From: Anaerotruncus sp. MC2020
GTDB lineage: Bacteria; Bacillota; Clostridia; Oscillospirales; Ruminococcaceae
Reading direction: 5' to 3'
Length of the DNA stretch: 64,000 nt
Assembly (NCBI GenBank): GCA_000701945.1
Contig: KL370840.1
Coordinates: forward strand, 804,796 to 868,795
Shown: positions 43,234 through 52,800 of the stretch, one piece after another
How the letters are laid out: each line of letters opens with the position of its first letter
Position numbering within the stretch: the stretch's first letter is position 1
Position numbers and translations under genes: made by a program
Notes under the pieces: model-generated
What the model was told of the DNA's origin: nothing
Seen by the model: only the letters and a program-made list of their open reading frames with translations
Database searches by the model: none

Positions 43234-44160
43234 TCAGAAAAACGACAACTGGTTATTAATCCAGCTTACCTGCTCCGCTTGATGAATTACTTCGCCTTCT
43301 TGCAAATCACCGACAAGGAATGGAGAAGTCGGATCGTGTAAGCTAATGTTGCGTTTAACGTTGCTGCTGTTTGAGTTTGCATAACAGTAGCGGCAGAGGT
43401 GAGCGCAGGTATCGTAAACACCGATATCCGTACCAAGAATGCAGCTGCATTCTGAACGCAGGGATTTCTTCTTGGGTATATCCAGGGAGCAACCAATTGA
43501 AGCTTCAAATGTCTCCTGCGTCATGCAGCCATTACAATCCACGCCGTATGGTGCCAGGTCATTTCCCTCAGCACAGGCTTTTATCGTTATGCCGTAATGT
43601 CTACCGATATCTGCAAAAGCCTTTCCGATAGCTGCACGCTCCTGCGGAGATACTGTTCTGACCTGCGGAAAGTTGCGAAGGACCTTCTCATACAGGTCGA
43701 TGAAGCTGATAACGCAAACTTTTGTATAACCTGAGAGGGTTCTGCACATCTCCTCGAAGTCGGATATGTGACGCTTGACTGAATAAGTGCTGTCAACAAA
43801 TATCGGATCATACCTCCAGCCGATACAGTTGACTCCTACAGCTTTCGACAGCGTAATAAAATCCTGCATAACCTTTTCTTTCGGAGGAACGTTTGGCTCG
43901 ATGTCCTTGCCGTATGGAGTTATAGTCACGAACCAGTATTGGTTGAAGCGACTGAGCTCGTCCAAGTGTTTCAGCATCGGAGCAGGATCCTTAGTGCAGA
44001 AGGATATACAGTCCACAACTTCCGGAGACAGCTCATAGCGGGTTATCCAGTCTTGACGATATGGATTACGCACAAGCACATATCCTGCTCTGATCCTGTT
44101 CATGAACCATTCAGAGTAAAATGCAGGGATATCTGTCCTCATTCCTGTGTTTAAAATCAT
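43234..44160 (-). CDS. DUF1848 family protein
   Basis: A 308-residue protein of the DUF1848 family. It begins MILNTGMRTDIPAFYSEWF and has NPYRQDWITRYELSPEVVDC, RYDPIF, and a cysteine-rich C-terminus CNGCM ... CSCILGTDIGVYDTCAHLCRYCYAN. The cysteines suggest an iron-sulfur cluster and a radical-SAM-like TIM barrel; biochemical function is not known to me. ATG at 44160 is chosen because GGGAGAATT lies directly upstream; a longer frame exists but lacks a site. Confidence 0.9.
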   Translation of the reverse strand: MILNTGMRTDIPAFYSEWFMNRIRAGYVLVRNPYRQDWITRYELSPEVVDCISFCTKDPAPMLKHLDELSRFNQYWFVTITPYGKDIEPNVPPKEKVMQDFITLSKAVGVNCIGWRYDPIFVDSTYSVKRHISDFEEMCRTLSGYTKVCVISFIDLYEKVLRNFPQVRTVSPQERAAIGKAFADIGRHYGITIKACAEGNDLAPYGVDCNGCMTQETFEASIGCSLDIPKKKSLRSECSCILGTDIGVYDTCAHLCRYCYANSNSSNVKRNISLHDPTSPFLVGDLQEGEVIHQAEQVSWINNQLSFF

Positions 44161-44369
44161 AATTCTCCCTATTTTTTTCGGCAGTGGGGTTTCCCTATCA
44201 CTGCCAGAATCTATATATTTCACAGCTTAGCCCCCCGTAATGGGCGGTGATGCTGTGGCAGTAATGCTCTGTGTCTTTCTTGACAGTGCGATCCGATGCT
44301 GGAACGATACAGGCGACAGTATTTATGACAGTAGGGATATGCTTGTTTTGTAGAGCTACAAATCAGAAT

Positions 44370-45458
44370 TCAGCTGTCTAATCCATCAATAAATGACTTT
44401 ATGACCTCGCCGCATTCTTCCGGTTTCTGCACATAAATCAAATGTGCGCCGCCGAGAAGAACGACCTCGCAGTTTCCCATTTTTTCCGTATACGGATACA
44501 GGATATCTTCTCTGCGCCGTGCTTCCCTGTCCAGTTCTTCCTGTATTCTTTCATCATCCGCGTTCTTGTCAATGCCGAGATAATCATCTCCGAATACCTG
44601 TCTGTTCCAATCCAGAAACGCTCTGAATTCCTCCTTCGTTTGGAAACCGGAGCTCGAACAGATATACAGCTTTGGTATATCATTGGTGACAATACTCTTG
44701 AAAGCTTCCTGCAAACTCTCTGCAGTCATCGAGCTTTCAGATTCAGGTGCAATGGAGTCCCATGTCATCAGCTGCAGTGCATTGGTGAGGCGCTGTTCTT
44801 CCTCCGAATAGCTGTCAGGAAGACGATAAGTCCATCCCAGCAAGTATCTGCCGAATCCGAGCTTTGCAAGAAATTCCAGTACTTTTTCATCCAAGCCAAC
44901 GGGATCCTGATTCGGCAGGTCATAGACACCGCTGCCGCTGAGCTCAGCGCCGTCCAGAAAAACAACCGCCTTGATCTCTTCAGGATATTTGCTCTCCCAA
45001 TATGTCGCATAGGCACCGCCCATAGAATGTCCCATCAGCAGATACGGTGCTTCGATTCCTGCATTCTGCAAAGCAGTCCTGTAATCCGCAACGATGTGTT
45101 CGGCGGTCATATCCTGCCAGGTATCATCGCTCAGACCATAGCCTGCGCGGTCAATAAATACGACCAGATTGTCCCTTTCCAGTGCGGCGGTCATTTTTCT
45201 TTCAGTTACGGAATATTCTCCCGAAACAATCCCTGAAAGAGAAACTATCGTGTGGCTGCCGTTTTCATTTCCGAATTTCGAAACATTCAGGCAATAATCT
45301 CCGACCGGAACGGGATTGACATAGCCTTTTTCTGTGAGCAGTTCAATCTCCTGTTTCGTCTTGACACGGTGAATCACGAATGTCACCAGCGTAAACAGCA
45401 GAAGAAGAATCAGTAATATCAGCAATATTCGCCCTGTCATCTTTATTGCTTTCTTCAT
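44370..45458 (-). CDS. Membrane-anchored alpha/beta hydrolase
   Basis: A 362-residue protein. Basic N-terminus, one membrane segment at ~10-30, then an alpha/beta hydrolase facing outward. FIDRAGYGLSDDT is the oxyanion region, LLMGHSMGGAYATYW the serine elbow and LLGGAHLIYVQKPEE the catalytic histidine. A cap of ~120 residues lies between core parts. Substrate unknown. AAAGGGG stands upstream of the ATG. Confidence 0.9.
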   Translation of the reverse strand: MKKAIKMTGRILLILLILLLLFTLVTFVIHRVKTKQEIELLTEKGYVNPVPVGDYCLNVSKFGNENGSHTIVSLSGIVSGEYSVTERKMTAALERDNLVVFIDRAGYGLSDDTWQDMTAEHIVADYRTALQNAGIEAPYLLMGHSMGGAYATYWESKYPEEIKAVVFLDGAELSGSGVYDLPNQDPVGLDEKVLEFLAKLGFGRYLLGWTYRLPDSYSEEEQRLTNALQLMTWDSIAPESESSMTAESLQEAFKSIVTNDIPKLYICSSSGFQTKEEFRAFLDWNRQVFGDDYLGIDKNADDERIQEELDREARRREDILYPYTEKMGNCEVVLLGGAHLIYVQKPEECGEVIKSFIDGLDS

Positions 45459-45558
45459 TAGAGTACCCCTTTATAAGTTCCGATTTGAAGCGGAACCCCC
45501 GCTTTTCCATATTATAACATAAGCCCATAGAAAAAGTCAACCGAAAGGAGTGATACAC

Positions 45559-45585
45559 ATGGGTATTTTCAGCAGCGACATCTGA
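45559..45585 (+). other. Eight-codon open frame with strong ribosome binding site, probable gene stub
   Basis: GAAAGGAGTGATACAC leads to ATG GGT ATT TTC AGC AGC GAC ATC TGA (MGIFSSDI). The leader style matches those of the small mobile-element genes at 56254 and 63394, so this is likely the 5' stub of a lost gene. A GC-rich hairpin GCAGTCCTTCC/GGAGGGGCTGC follows at 45593-45618. Confidence 0.35.
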
Positions 45586-45631
45586 AAATAAGGCAGTCCT
45601 TCCGGACGGAGGGGCTGCTGTCACTGAAACC

Positions 45632-46023
45632 TTATTCTTCAACGACTGAGGTATTCAGCAATTCAATAAACGCTTCGATGCTTTCAGAAATATGTACTTG
45701 TTCATCAACATTTTCACTATCGAGATAATAAACCTGATGTGTTTTGTCACTCCAATAATAATAATTGCCGCCATTATCATATGCAAGCGGATACCAGTCA
45801 GAGGGGACAAAATTGCACATCGGTTCGTCTCGAGCATCATCAGTTGCATATTCAAAATCAATATCCCCATCTTCCAGCGCAACAAGACTGGCAACAACAT
45901 AGGAGCGTTCATTGATTTTGATTTCACACATCTTTATACCATTGCAGTCTGTTCTGGCATAAAGCAGTTTAAGAATATCGGGAAAGGTGATGTTGTACTT
46001 CTTCTCAAGGTAGGCAATTCATT
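45632..46023 (-). pseudogene. SUKH (SMI1/KNR4) family immunity-type protein, 5' truncated
   Basis: The frame reads IAYLEKKYNITFPDILKLLY, ARTDCNGIKMCEIKINERSY, then PMCNFVPSDWYPLAYDNGGN, YYYWSDKTHQVYYLDSENVD and ends in a helix (SESIEAFIELLNTS). This is the SUKH fold found in immunity proteins against contact-dependent toxins. It lacks a start codon: a TGA stands immediately before IAYLEKK at about 46023, where sequence changes to an integrase tail on the other strand. An internal ATG at 45931 would give only the C-terminal half. Probably inactive. Confidence 0.65.
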
Positions 46024-46090
46024 CCAAGAAGCACAAGCGAGAGCTATGGACAGCGTTGCAAGCTGTATTCTCGGAAAAAACAGGGTATAA
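46016..46090 (+). pseudogene. C-terminal tail of a phage-type integrase
   Basis: The + strand reads NSFQEAQARAMDSVASCILG, KNRV-stop, which resembles the last helix of tyrosine recombinases of Clostridia. Only ~24 residues remain. A bidirectional hairpin AAAGAGGAAACG/CGTTTCCTCTT (46152-46186) follows, as is usual after integrase genes near an attachment site. Confidence 0.35.
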
Positions 46091-46497
46091 AATCTGTTAG
46101 TACCGTCTAAAGGACATGTAAAGGACAAAACCATTTTTGGTATAAAAAATGAAAGAGGAAACGACGGTATTTCGGCGTTTCCTCTTCTTAGGACTGTAAG
46201 TCCATGACTAAAAAGATGACACAAGACAAATCGCAATTCTTCGAACAATATCGAATTATCATCATATCTCACGCAAATAATTACCTATTGAGTACTTGTT
46301 TATTATAACACAACCCGCTTATTTTGTCAAGAAAAAACTGAAAATTTTAAGCGAATATGTATTCATGTTAATCTTCCAACTAATCTCTTCGGCAGCATAA
46401 ATGATTACCTATCTTATGTAAGTGCATTTATAAGCCCATTTATACTCCCCATCTTGTCAACCTACAAACAATACAGTTTCAGCTGGTTTTTTTGAAC
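46091..46497. other. AT-rich gap, nothing coding
   Basis: Apart from the hairpin at 46152-46186 no feature is recognised between the integrase tail and the SprT-like fragment. Confidence 0.4.
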
Positions 46498-46795
46498 TCA
46501 CATTTCATTAATGTCAAATTCAAGCATTTTACCATCTAAGAAGTATTCACATTCCTCGTAATTAGGATATTCATGCTCCAGTCTTCTGAAGTCAGCATTA
46601 TGTTTCGGATTGTCCCGATGCAGCATTTCATGGTATATTACGAATTTAACTGCCTCTCTCGGAACATCCTTGCTGTTTAGTATTGAATTAATAAGTATTG
46701 AATGATCATGCTTGTAGTGAAGACCGTAGTATGTTTTATATGGCTTGTCAGTCCAATCGATTGATGATATTCCATCAAACACTCCATTAGTGATC
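46498..46795 (-). pseudogene. SprT-like zinc metallopeptidase, C-terminal fragment
   Basis: About 97 residues: GVFDGISSIDWTDKPYKTYY, then FVIYHEMLHRDNPKHNADFR with the HExxH zinc motif and a further acidic residue downstream (RRLEHEYPNYEEC). The N-terminal part is missing: at about 46795 the sequence runs into the DUF2201 gene in a different frame. Only the C-terminal part of a SprT/WLM-like gene survives. Confidence 0.55.
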
Positions 46796-47725
46796 TCTGC
46801 CGTTTCGCCTTGCGTGATGCTGAAGACCGGCGTGGAGATATTCATGGGCAAGAACAAATTTCCATTCTTCAATTGTAAGCCCCGCCGCTGGGTTGACATA
46901 GATTTCTCCATTAACAACATCGACAGCAGCAATCTCAACATCATTCAAGTCATTTCTATTGAAAGTTTCGACTATCCTAAAGCCTGTTGCGATACCTCCC
47001 AGCAGAGGATAATGGTTGACAAACCACTCCGCTGCCTTCTCCATTGTGCTCTTTCGTTTTCCGGTTATTCCCTTACTGGCACCTGCCTTATTAATAACCG
47101 AACGCACTGAACTTGCAAGAGCATAGGCAAATCGGCTTATGTATTCATTCTTGCCGTAACGGTATTCGAGCGGAGATTCTGTTCCTATCATATCAGGGAA
47201 CTCGCCGGCTGTCCCGAAAAAATTTCTGTCAGGGCTGATATTTAGCTCAACAAGCTGATCGTATATCTTCATTTCACTTGATGCTGAACTGAAATTTGCA
47301 AGCTGTGTCGTATCAATACAAGCGGAACCGAATTTAATATCGGCAAGAAACCGCGATACATAGATATCACAAGCCATATTCCACAGCTCAGCGTCATATT
47401 TATTGACCCATTTTTGCTGCTTTTCAGTTATTTGCTGCCAGTAACCAGGCATACGCTCCGCATCAAAGTGTCCGAAACACAAGTGGAGCATACAATGAGC
47501 AATTATATACGCCCATTCCTTCGGCGTTCTGTCACAGTCCTTGTTAAGATAGATTCGTCCTAATGATGATACTTTAGCAGGCACATTCTTTCCCAATCGG
47601 CTTTTTGGAACCATTTCAGTATTTATCCGAAGGTAACCAAACAGTGGGTGCTCCTGTGTAATAGCAATACCGTCAAGGAGCTGTTGCTCGTTAGGGGTTA
47701 TTTTTTCCTCTTTTTTCTTTTTCAT
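46787..47725 (-). pseudogene. DUF2201 VWA-like putative metallopeptidase, 3' truncated
   Basis: A 312-residue frame covering the N-terminal metallopeptidase-like domain of DUF2201 proteins. Features: HPLFGYLRI, AKVSSLGRIYLNKDCDRTPK, EWAYIIAHCMLHLCFGHFD, ELWNMACDIYVSRFLADI and a second EWKFVLAHEYLHAGLQHHAR with HEYLH zinc motif. Family members then have ~100 or more residues including a VWA-like domain, normally beside a MoxR-type ATPase; these are missing. The sequence stops at GRDH where the SprT-like fragment begins. The start at 47725 has only a weak ribosome binding site. Confidence 0.65.
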
Positions 47726-47765
47726 GATTATTTATCGTTCTTTATAAGTCTCGGCAGATCGCGGA

Positions 47766-49662
47766 CAATTTCGACCATACAGCAAATGGATATCAGAGCT
47801 TAAAGTTTTGAGCAACTCTCTTGAATCCAAATATTCGTATATTTCCAAAAAGAATATAACCAGATGTGAGGAATCATGTAAGAGAATGTATAAAGGAATC
47901 GAATTGTTGAAGACGGATTCTAAAATATGGAATGCTTTTGCTCTGGCAAACAGGGCAATGTTTATGCAGCGAGTTCATTTGAAGATACAACAATCTGATA
48001 ATGATATATACCCCGGTGACGAAAAGCTATCAACTATTCTTGATACAATTGATTATAATACCGCAGAAAAATTATTTGAAGATAAATATTCTTGGCGCCC
48101 ATTCCAGTTGGCTTTTCTCTTAATGAGCGTTGAATCTGTTACAGATGATAAATCTCTGGAACGCGAATTAACAGATTTGATTTGGTTCCCTACAGGTGGC
48201 GGTAAAACCGAAGCTTATCTGGGACTTACTGCTATGACTATTTTTTACAGACGACTTGCATATCCAAATAATTCTGACGGTACCACTGTTATAATGCGTT
48301 ATACCCTGCGACTTTTAGCTGCGCAGCAGTTTACACGAGCTTCAACGCTGATATGTGCTTGTGAGTACATTCGTGACGACTCCATGTCAAGAAAACCTCG
48401 ATATAAATCATATCCGTTGGGAGATACAAGTATAACAATAGGTTTATGGATTGGTGGAGAACATACTCCAAACAGAAATGATGATGCCAAAAAACTATTG
48501 GACGAACTAATAAAAGCTAAAGCCAGTGATTTAAACTATCGTCTTGATAAGAATAATAAGTTTCAAGTATTAAAATGCCCTTGGTGTGGAACAAAAATGA
48601 TCAAAGGACTTTTTAATAACAAATTAAAAGGGTCATTTGGATATGTGATGCGACAGAAAAAGCATTTTGAACTCCATTGCACGCAACAAGCGTGTCCGTT
48701 TTCAAGTGATATTTTCGGAAAACTACCAATTCAAATTGTTGATGAGGAAATATATTCCAATCCGCCGACATTATTGTTTGGCACTGTGGACAAGTTTGCT
48801 ATGATGACATGGAAAAAAGAAGTGGGAGCATTTTTCGGTGTTGATACTGATAATCGTCCTCCCGAACTTATTATTCAGGACGAGTTACATTTAATTTCTG
48901 GACCTTTGGGAACGATGGTTGGTCTATATGAAGCTGCAATAGAAAAGATATGTAGTAGTAGAGGGTCAAAACCAAAAATAGTTGCATCAACCGCAACTAT
49001 AAGACGTTGCAAGATTAAATGTAATGCTTATGGTAGGACAACCTAAACTAACAAGCGAATACATTCAAGCAACCAGTCGTGTTGGAAGATCTTACCCTGG
49101 AGTAGCATTCATTTTGTATGATGGAGCCAAAAGTCGTGATCGTTCGCATTATGAACAATACAAAGCATATCACGAATCATTTTATAAGCATGTTGAACCA
49201 ACAGGTGTTACTCCTTTTTCACAGCCAGCAAGAGAACGTGCAATGCATTCGGTAGTTATTGCAATATTGAGAAATACAGTGCCGGATCTTTCGGAAGAAA
49301 ATAATGCTTTTAATTATTCAAAAGAGCTTTATCGTAACGAAGTTAAAGAAGTAGAGGAGTATATTATAAACAGATGCGACTCTATAAATAAAATGGTAAA
49401 TCCGAAATTAACCTCTGAAGCCGAAAACATTACCGAAGAACTTACACATTTCTTTGAAAGATGGGAAGACTTGTCCGATCAATATGATAAAGATCATTTT
49501 GGATACGGCGAAAAATTCATGGTTAAGAATCCTACCGAGGCTGACGGATGCCTTTTGAAAGCGTACAATACACGTCCCTATGATCAGGCAATAGATACAA
49601 TGACCTCTTTAAGAAACGTGGATAAGACTATAGCAAGCAATATCCTGATTTGGGAGGAATAA
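47766..49662 (+). pseudogene. drmA: DISARM helicase DrmA, 5' truncated and internally deleted
   Basis: Two reading frames together match DrmA of DISARM phage-defence systems. The first, open from ~47766 (QFRPYSKWISELKVLS), gives motif I WFPTGGGKTEAYLGLTAMTI, RYTLRLLAAQQFTRASTLIC, a zinc-type CPWCG, PTLLFGTVDKFAMMTWKKE, the DExH-like QDELHLISGPLGTMVGLYE and VASTATIRR. Near 49010 it jumps, with loss of an expected ~200 residues, to MLMVGQPKLTSEYIQATSRV (motif VI region), SRDRSHYEQYKAYHESFYKH in another frame. The N-terminal ~300 residues are also missing. A TGGGAGG inside its 3' end served the drmB gene. No active DrmA can be made. Confidence 0.85.
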
Positions 49663-49666
49663 AATA

Positions 49667-49801
49667 ATGGATTTTAAAAGAGAATATTTGGATAGAATAA
49701 CACATACGGTAAGAGCATCTCAGGCTGTATTACAATACGGAGTAGGAGCAATGGTAGATTTTCCAAGCCAAGCCTTGTGTATCAGCTTACCGTTCATGTA
49801 G
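49667..49801 (+). pseudogene. drmB: DISARM drmB 5' stub
   Basis: ATG at 49667, preceded by GGGAGG, starts MDFKREYLDRITHTVRASQA, VLQYGVGAMVDFPSQ, the conserved N-terminus of DrmB (DUF1998 protein). Native sequence ends near 49766; the following ALCISLPFM is antisense to the gene stub at 49812. Only about 33 of some 600 residues remain. drmC and the methylase are absent. Confidence 0.75.
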
Positions 49802-49812
49802 AATTTGTTCAT
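49767..49812 (-). pseudogene. 5' stub of a mobile-element gene
   Basis: AGGAGGAAAAGTAA precedes ATG at 49812, giving MNKFYMNGKLIHKA before the junction with drmB near 49766. The start of a small protein often seen on conjugative elements is plausible; not certain. Confidence 0.4.
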
Positions 49813-50232
49813 TTACTTTTCCTCCTGTTACAGTTTCATTCATAGACAGCAGGCGTGATCTGCTCTCTATGTATCGGCTGACAGGCACACAAATCGCTCA
49901 CAGCGGCTTTAAATGCACTCGGTGGTGTCGTTTCTCGTTCTGCATCTGCTGCCGTCGAAAACGGCTCACAAATCGCTGATAGGCTTTCTATCACTTTTCT
50001 TATAGAAACAAAAAAGGACTCGATTCAGCGTTTTCACAATTCGTGAAAAGCACCAAAACCGAGTCCGAAACTTTGTATACTATTTTTTACTGTCAAAATC
50101 AATATTTGCCTGTATTTCGACCTTTGGAAGGGACTGAATCTGCTCTTTTGAGAGTTCAAGTCCTTACATATGGCTAAAATAGCCCAATGTCATCTATGAA
50201 AATCGAAGAAATTTTTCTGAGATTTAAGCAGC

Positions 50233-50260
50233 AAAAAAGCCCGATATTTCGGGCTTTTTT
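50233..50260. terminator. Strong bidirectional terminator
   Basis: AAAAAAGCCCGA (50233-50244) and TCGGGCTTTTTT (50249-50260) form a 12-base-pair stem with a four-base loop. Confidence 0.85.
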
Positions 50261-50290
50261 GACCATGTCATCTATTTAGTCATGGCAATA

Positions 50291-50318
50291 TGGCAATAGT
50301 CTACAGAATAGATGACAT
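50291..50318. repeat. 28-base repeat, copy 1
   Basis: TGGCAATAGTCTACAGAATA continues to GATGACAT. A second copy with one mismatch lies at 59836-59863. Confidence 0.8.
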
Positions 50319-50365
50319 ATAATATGTGTATTCAGATCAAGCTTTTTCGGATGATCTGCCAGTGC

Positions 50366-50887
50366 TTATTTTATAGTCTTACGCTCACCCAGTTCAGTAT
50401 TTTTAACCGTTGTACGCTCGGTTTCTTTCTTGGCATTTTCCTCAGTCTTTACCGTGGAAGTGGTTTTCTGGTAGTTACCAAAAAGGTTCTGTCCTTTGTC
50501 GGCTGTTGCCTGCGATGCAAGAACACTTGGCTCTGTACGGTCAAGCATTGCCTTGAAACTCGGGTCCTTAAAGGTGCCTGCTTCATCTATCTTGTTGAAC
50601 TGGTCCTCGGTAATGTGGTTGAACGTTCCCTTATTCTGAAGCATCTGTATCTTAGTGCAGGTTATTATCTGTGAAAGAGGCTTTGCCATATTCTCAACAG
50701 TCGCCTTGTCGCCGAGTGCGCTTATCTCATCCTGAGCCTTCTTGAGCTGTCCCTGAATGGTGAAGGGTTCTTCCTTCTTTTCCTCGGGAACGGGTTGCTC
50801 CTGCTTCGGAGCATCAATGTCAGCATACATATTCTTGTAGATTTTGTTGAAACTCTGCGGATCATTTACGGTCTTCGCAATAAACAA
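50366..50887 (-). CDS. Uncharacterised Lys/Glu-rich protein, possibly 5' truncated
   Basis: A 173-residue acidic/basic protein with no membrane segment. An N-terminal helical part (NDPQSFNKIYKNMYADIDAP), a Pro/Glu/Lys linker, then QGQLKKAQDEISALGDKA and a Lys/Thr-rich tail. No family recognised; such proteins occur on conjugative elements. The start is unclear: TTG at 50887 has only a poor site, and the frame stays open 17 codons further up. It may have lost its natural 5' end. Confidence 0.5.
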   Translation of the reverse strand: MFIAKTVNDPQSFNKIYKNMYADIDAPKQEQPVPEEKKEEPFTIQGQLKKAQDEISALGDKATVENMAKPLSQIITCTKIQMLQNKGTFNHITEDQFNKIDEAGTFKDPSFKAMLDRTEPSVLASQATADKGQNLFGNYQKTTSTVKTEENAKKETERTTVKNTELGERKTIK

Positions 50888-51042
50888 TACCCCTGTTAAA
50901 GGGAAATAGGTGCATGATTTATAAATACCTCACAGTATTTTTTTGTCTTCCACTGTAAAAACCACTAAATAAATACCGATATGGAAATCTTCCTATATTT
51001 CTATTATACGATTATTCGCTCAAAAAGTCATTATTCAATGAA

Positions 51043-51076
51043 AAACCTACCCGAACGTGCATACTCGGGTAGGTTT
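51043..51076 (-). terminator. Terminator of the gene at 51103
   Basis: AACCTACCCGA (51044-51054) and TCGGGTAGGTT (51065-51075); on the - strand followed by TTTC. Confidence 0.8.
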
Positions 51077-51102
51077 GTTTGTATCATCAGGAAAAGCTTC
51101 TT

Positions 51103-52278
51103 CTATTCATAGGAAATACATTCATTGCTGCCGTCATATTTCCACTTATCACAAGCGAATGAAGCTAATGGTTTGCCGCTGCTGTCGGTAAGCTCATAGA
51201 ACCGATAACCGATATTATGGCTGTTCTTGATGCTGCCATCGGAGTCTGTGCGGTATGTGCCGTTGGAGAGCTCGAGAAGCCATGAGCCGTCGCTTTCCTC
51301 AGTTGCATTGACTACTGTGTATTCCGCTATAGACCAATCATTCACTCCAAGTCCGAATTTGTTCTGAACATAGCTGTCGGTGATGGAAGATTTACCATCA
51401 GTAACCGACGAATTAGCAGGCTCTATGTGCTGAGTCGCGCCGTACCATATAAGCGCCAGTCCCACAATAACGAAAACCAAGGGAAAGAGAATGCCAATTA
51501 TTGTCGGAGCCTTTCTTCTGTTCTCGTTCTGCTCAAATATCGCATAGGGATCCTTCGGGTCAACGTTAATGATCCTGTGCTCGCCTACTGCTATGGGCGG
51601 CGTGCCGATGTAGTTCTCATTTCCGATCGCCTGAAGGCGCTGACCTTCATAGTAATATTCGTATACAGGAGATGTCACCAGTGTAGTGTGGTGATTTTCA
51701 TTAGTGGTGTGGAAGCAGCGCACATAGCCTATACATTCGCCCTCAGTTTCATCTCCGAAACCCTTTGATGACTTGACCAGCCCCGCTATTTCAGAAATCA
51801 CGAAAAAGCCTCCCGCAAGAGCAAAGCAGCCTCCTACCAATAAAACGATAATATTTCCTGTACTCAGCGAGGAATCATTTCTGCTGACGTAATAGATGAG
51901 CAGCGGAGCTGACATTATCAGTACACCAAACAGCAGGACAAACAAAGCATTCTGCTTCGGTCTTAGGTTGTTCCTGTCAGCAGTGTATGTATCCTGCGTA
52001 CCGGAAATCAGCATAACCACTCCCCCGATGAAGAACATCAGTCCGAAGATGAATGCAGCGATCCAGACATGACCTGTCGAGGCTGCTGCAATGATTGCAA
52101 CAAGGAAGACTGTGAAAATAGCAGCGGCTGTAATGCTCTTCATCAGCGATGATCTATCACCGGCGATAGGCTTGAATGCGTTTGCCAGCAGCTGCTGCCG
52201 AAGCTGCAACTTCTCTTCCGCGGTAATTTCCTGCTCAGTGCTGAAAACATAATTCATTGCATTAGGGTCATATTTCAT
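51103..52278 (-). CDS. Multi-pass membrane protein with DUF3592-like domain
   Basis: A 391-residue protein. Membrane segments lie at about 50-70, 73-93, 108-128, 140-165 and 262-284. Between the last two is a beta-rich segment, GECIGYVRCFHTTNENHHTT ... SPVYEYYYEGQRLQA ... VGEHRIINVDPKDPYAIFE, typical of DUF3592 domains, whose function is unknown. The C-terminal ~100 residues are soluble. ACGGAGGATTAT precedes the ATG. The two genes up- and downstream are separate units. Confidence 0.8.
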   Translation of the reverse strand: MKYDPNAMNYVFSTEQEITAEEKLQLRQQLLANAFKPIAGDRSSLMKSITAAAIFTVFLVAIIAAASTGHVWIAAFIFGLMFFIGGVVMLISGTQDTYTADRNNLRPKQNALFVLLFGVLIMSAPLLIYYVSRNDSSLSTGNIIVLLVGGCFALAGGFFVISEIAGLVKSSKGFGDETEGECIGYVRCFHTTNENHHTTLVTSPVYEYYYEGQRLQAIGNENYIGTPPIAVGEHRIINVDPKDPYAIFEQNENRRKAPTIIGILFPLVFVIVGLALIWYGATQHIEPANSSVTDGKSSITDSYVQNKFGLGVNDWSIAEYTVVNATEESDGSWLLELSNGTYRTDSDGSIKNSHNIGYRFYELTDSSGKPLASFACDKWKYDGSNECISYE

Positions 52279-52393
52279 ATAATCCTCCGTTATTCAGCGG
52301 TATCCGCCCTTATTTCAGGAATATTATAACACAAGTACAGAAAAACAAATAATATCCTCCAAGGTGAAGCCGCTCCTCTTGTTGATCATAATG

Positions 52394-52618
52394 TCAAGCT
52401 CTGCGGTGTTCCTTCACATAATCTCGTATGCGTACAATCATCATCTGTAGTAATCTGAGCCAGATCAGCCCGTAAAAAAGCATGAGAACAAGAAGACCCA
52501 GACGCCCAAACACTCCTTGACTAAAACTCCAAGCAAATTGTCCCCATATCATAAAACCAATTAGGACCCCATTGGTGATCTCAATGAGTCCGAACATAAG
52601 AATTGCGATCAGTTTCAT
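52394..52618 (-). CDS. Small two-segment membrane protein
   Basis: A 74-residue protein with two hydrophobic helices (~2-24 and ~38-60) and a basic tail RDYVKEHRRA. AATGGAG lies seven bases before the ATG. It stands 116 bases upstream of the DUF3592-like gene on the same strand and may be co-expressed. No family recognised. Confidence 0.6.
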   Translation of the reverse strand: MKLIAILMFGLIEITNGVLIGFMIWGQFAWSFSQGVFGRLGLLVLMLFYGLIWLRLLQMMIVRIRDYVKEHRRA

Positions 52619-52800
52619 AGCTTTTCTCCATTGTCAATCATTTATATGGAGCGCAGCGTTATAGCTGTGGCTTCGTCTCTGGTTACGCTGCATCCATGTT
52701 TTTTCTTCTATTATCGGAAGCAAAACATCAGTATTCTTCTTTATGTTTGTTAATTCTCCATAACAAGCTTGAATATTAAAGCCATAGTAATTCAATATCT

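Larger units (their letters stand above)
49813..50365. other. Non-coding region with hairpins and repeats
   Basis: Contains GGACTCG near 50017 and CGAGTCC near 50070, which can pair; the strong terminator AAAAAAGCCCGA/TCGGGCTTTTTT at 50233-50260; and ATGTCATCTAT at 50187-50197 and 50265-50276 in direct orientation, with the inverse AATAGATGACAT at 50307-50318. The last is part of a 28-base sequence repeated at 59836-59863. No gene recognised. Confidence 0.5.
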
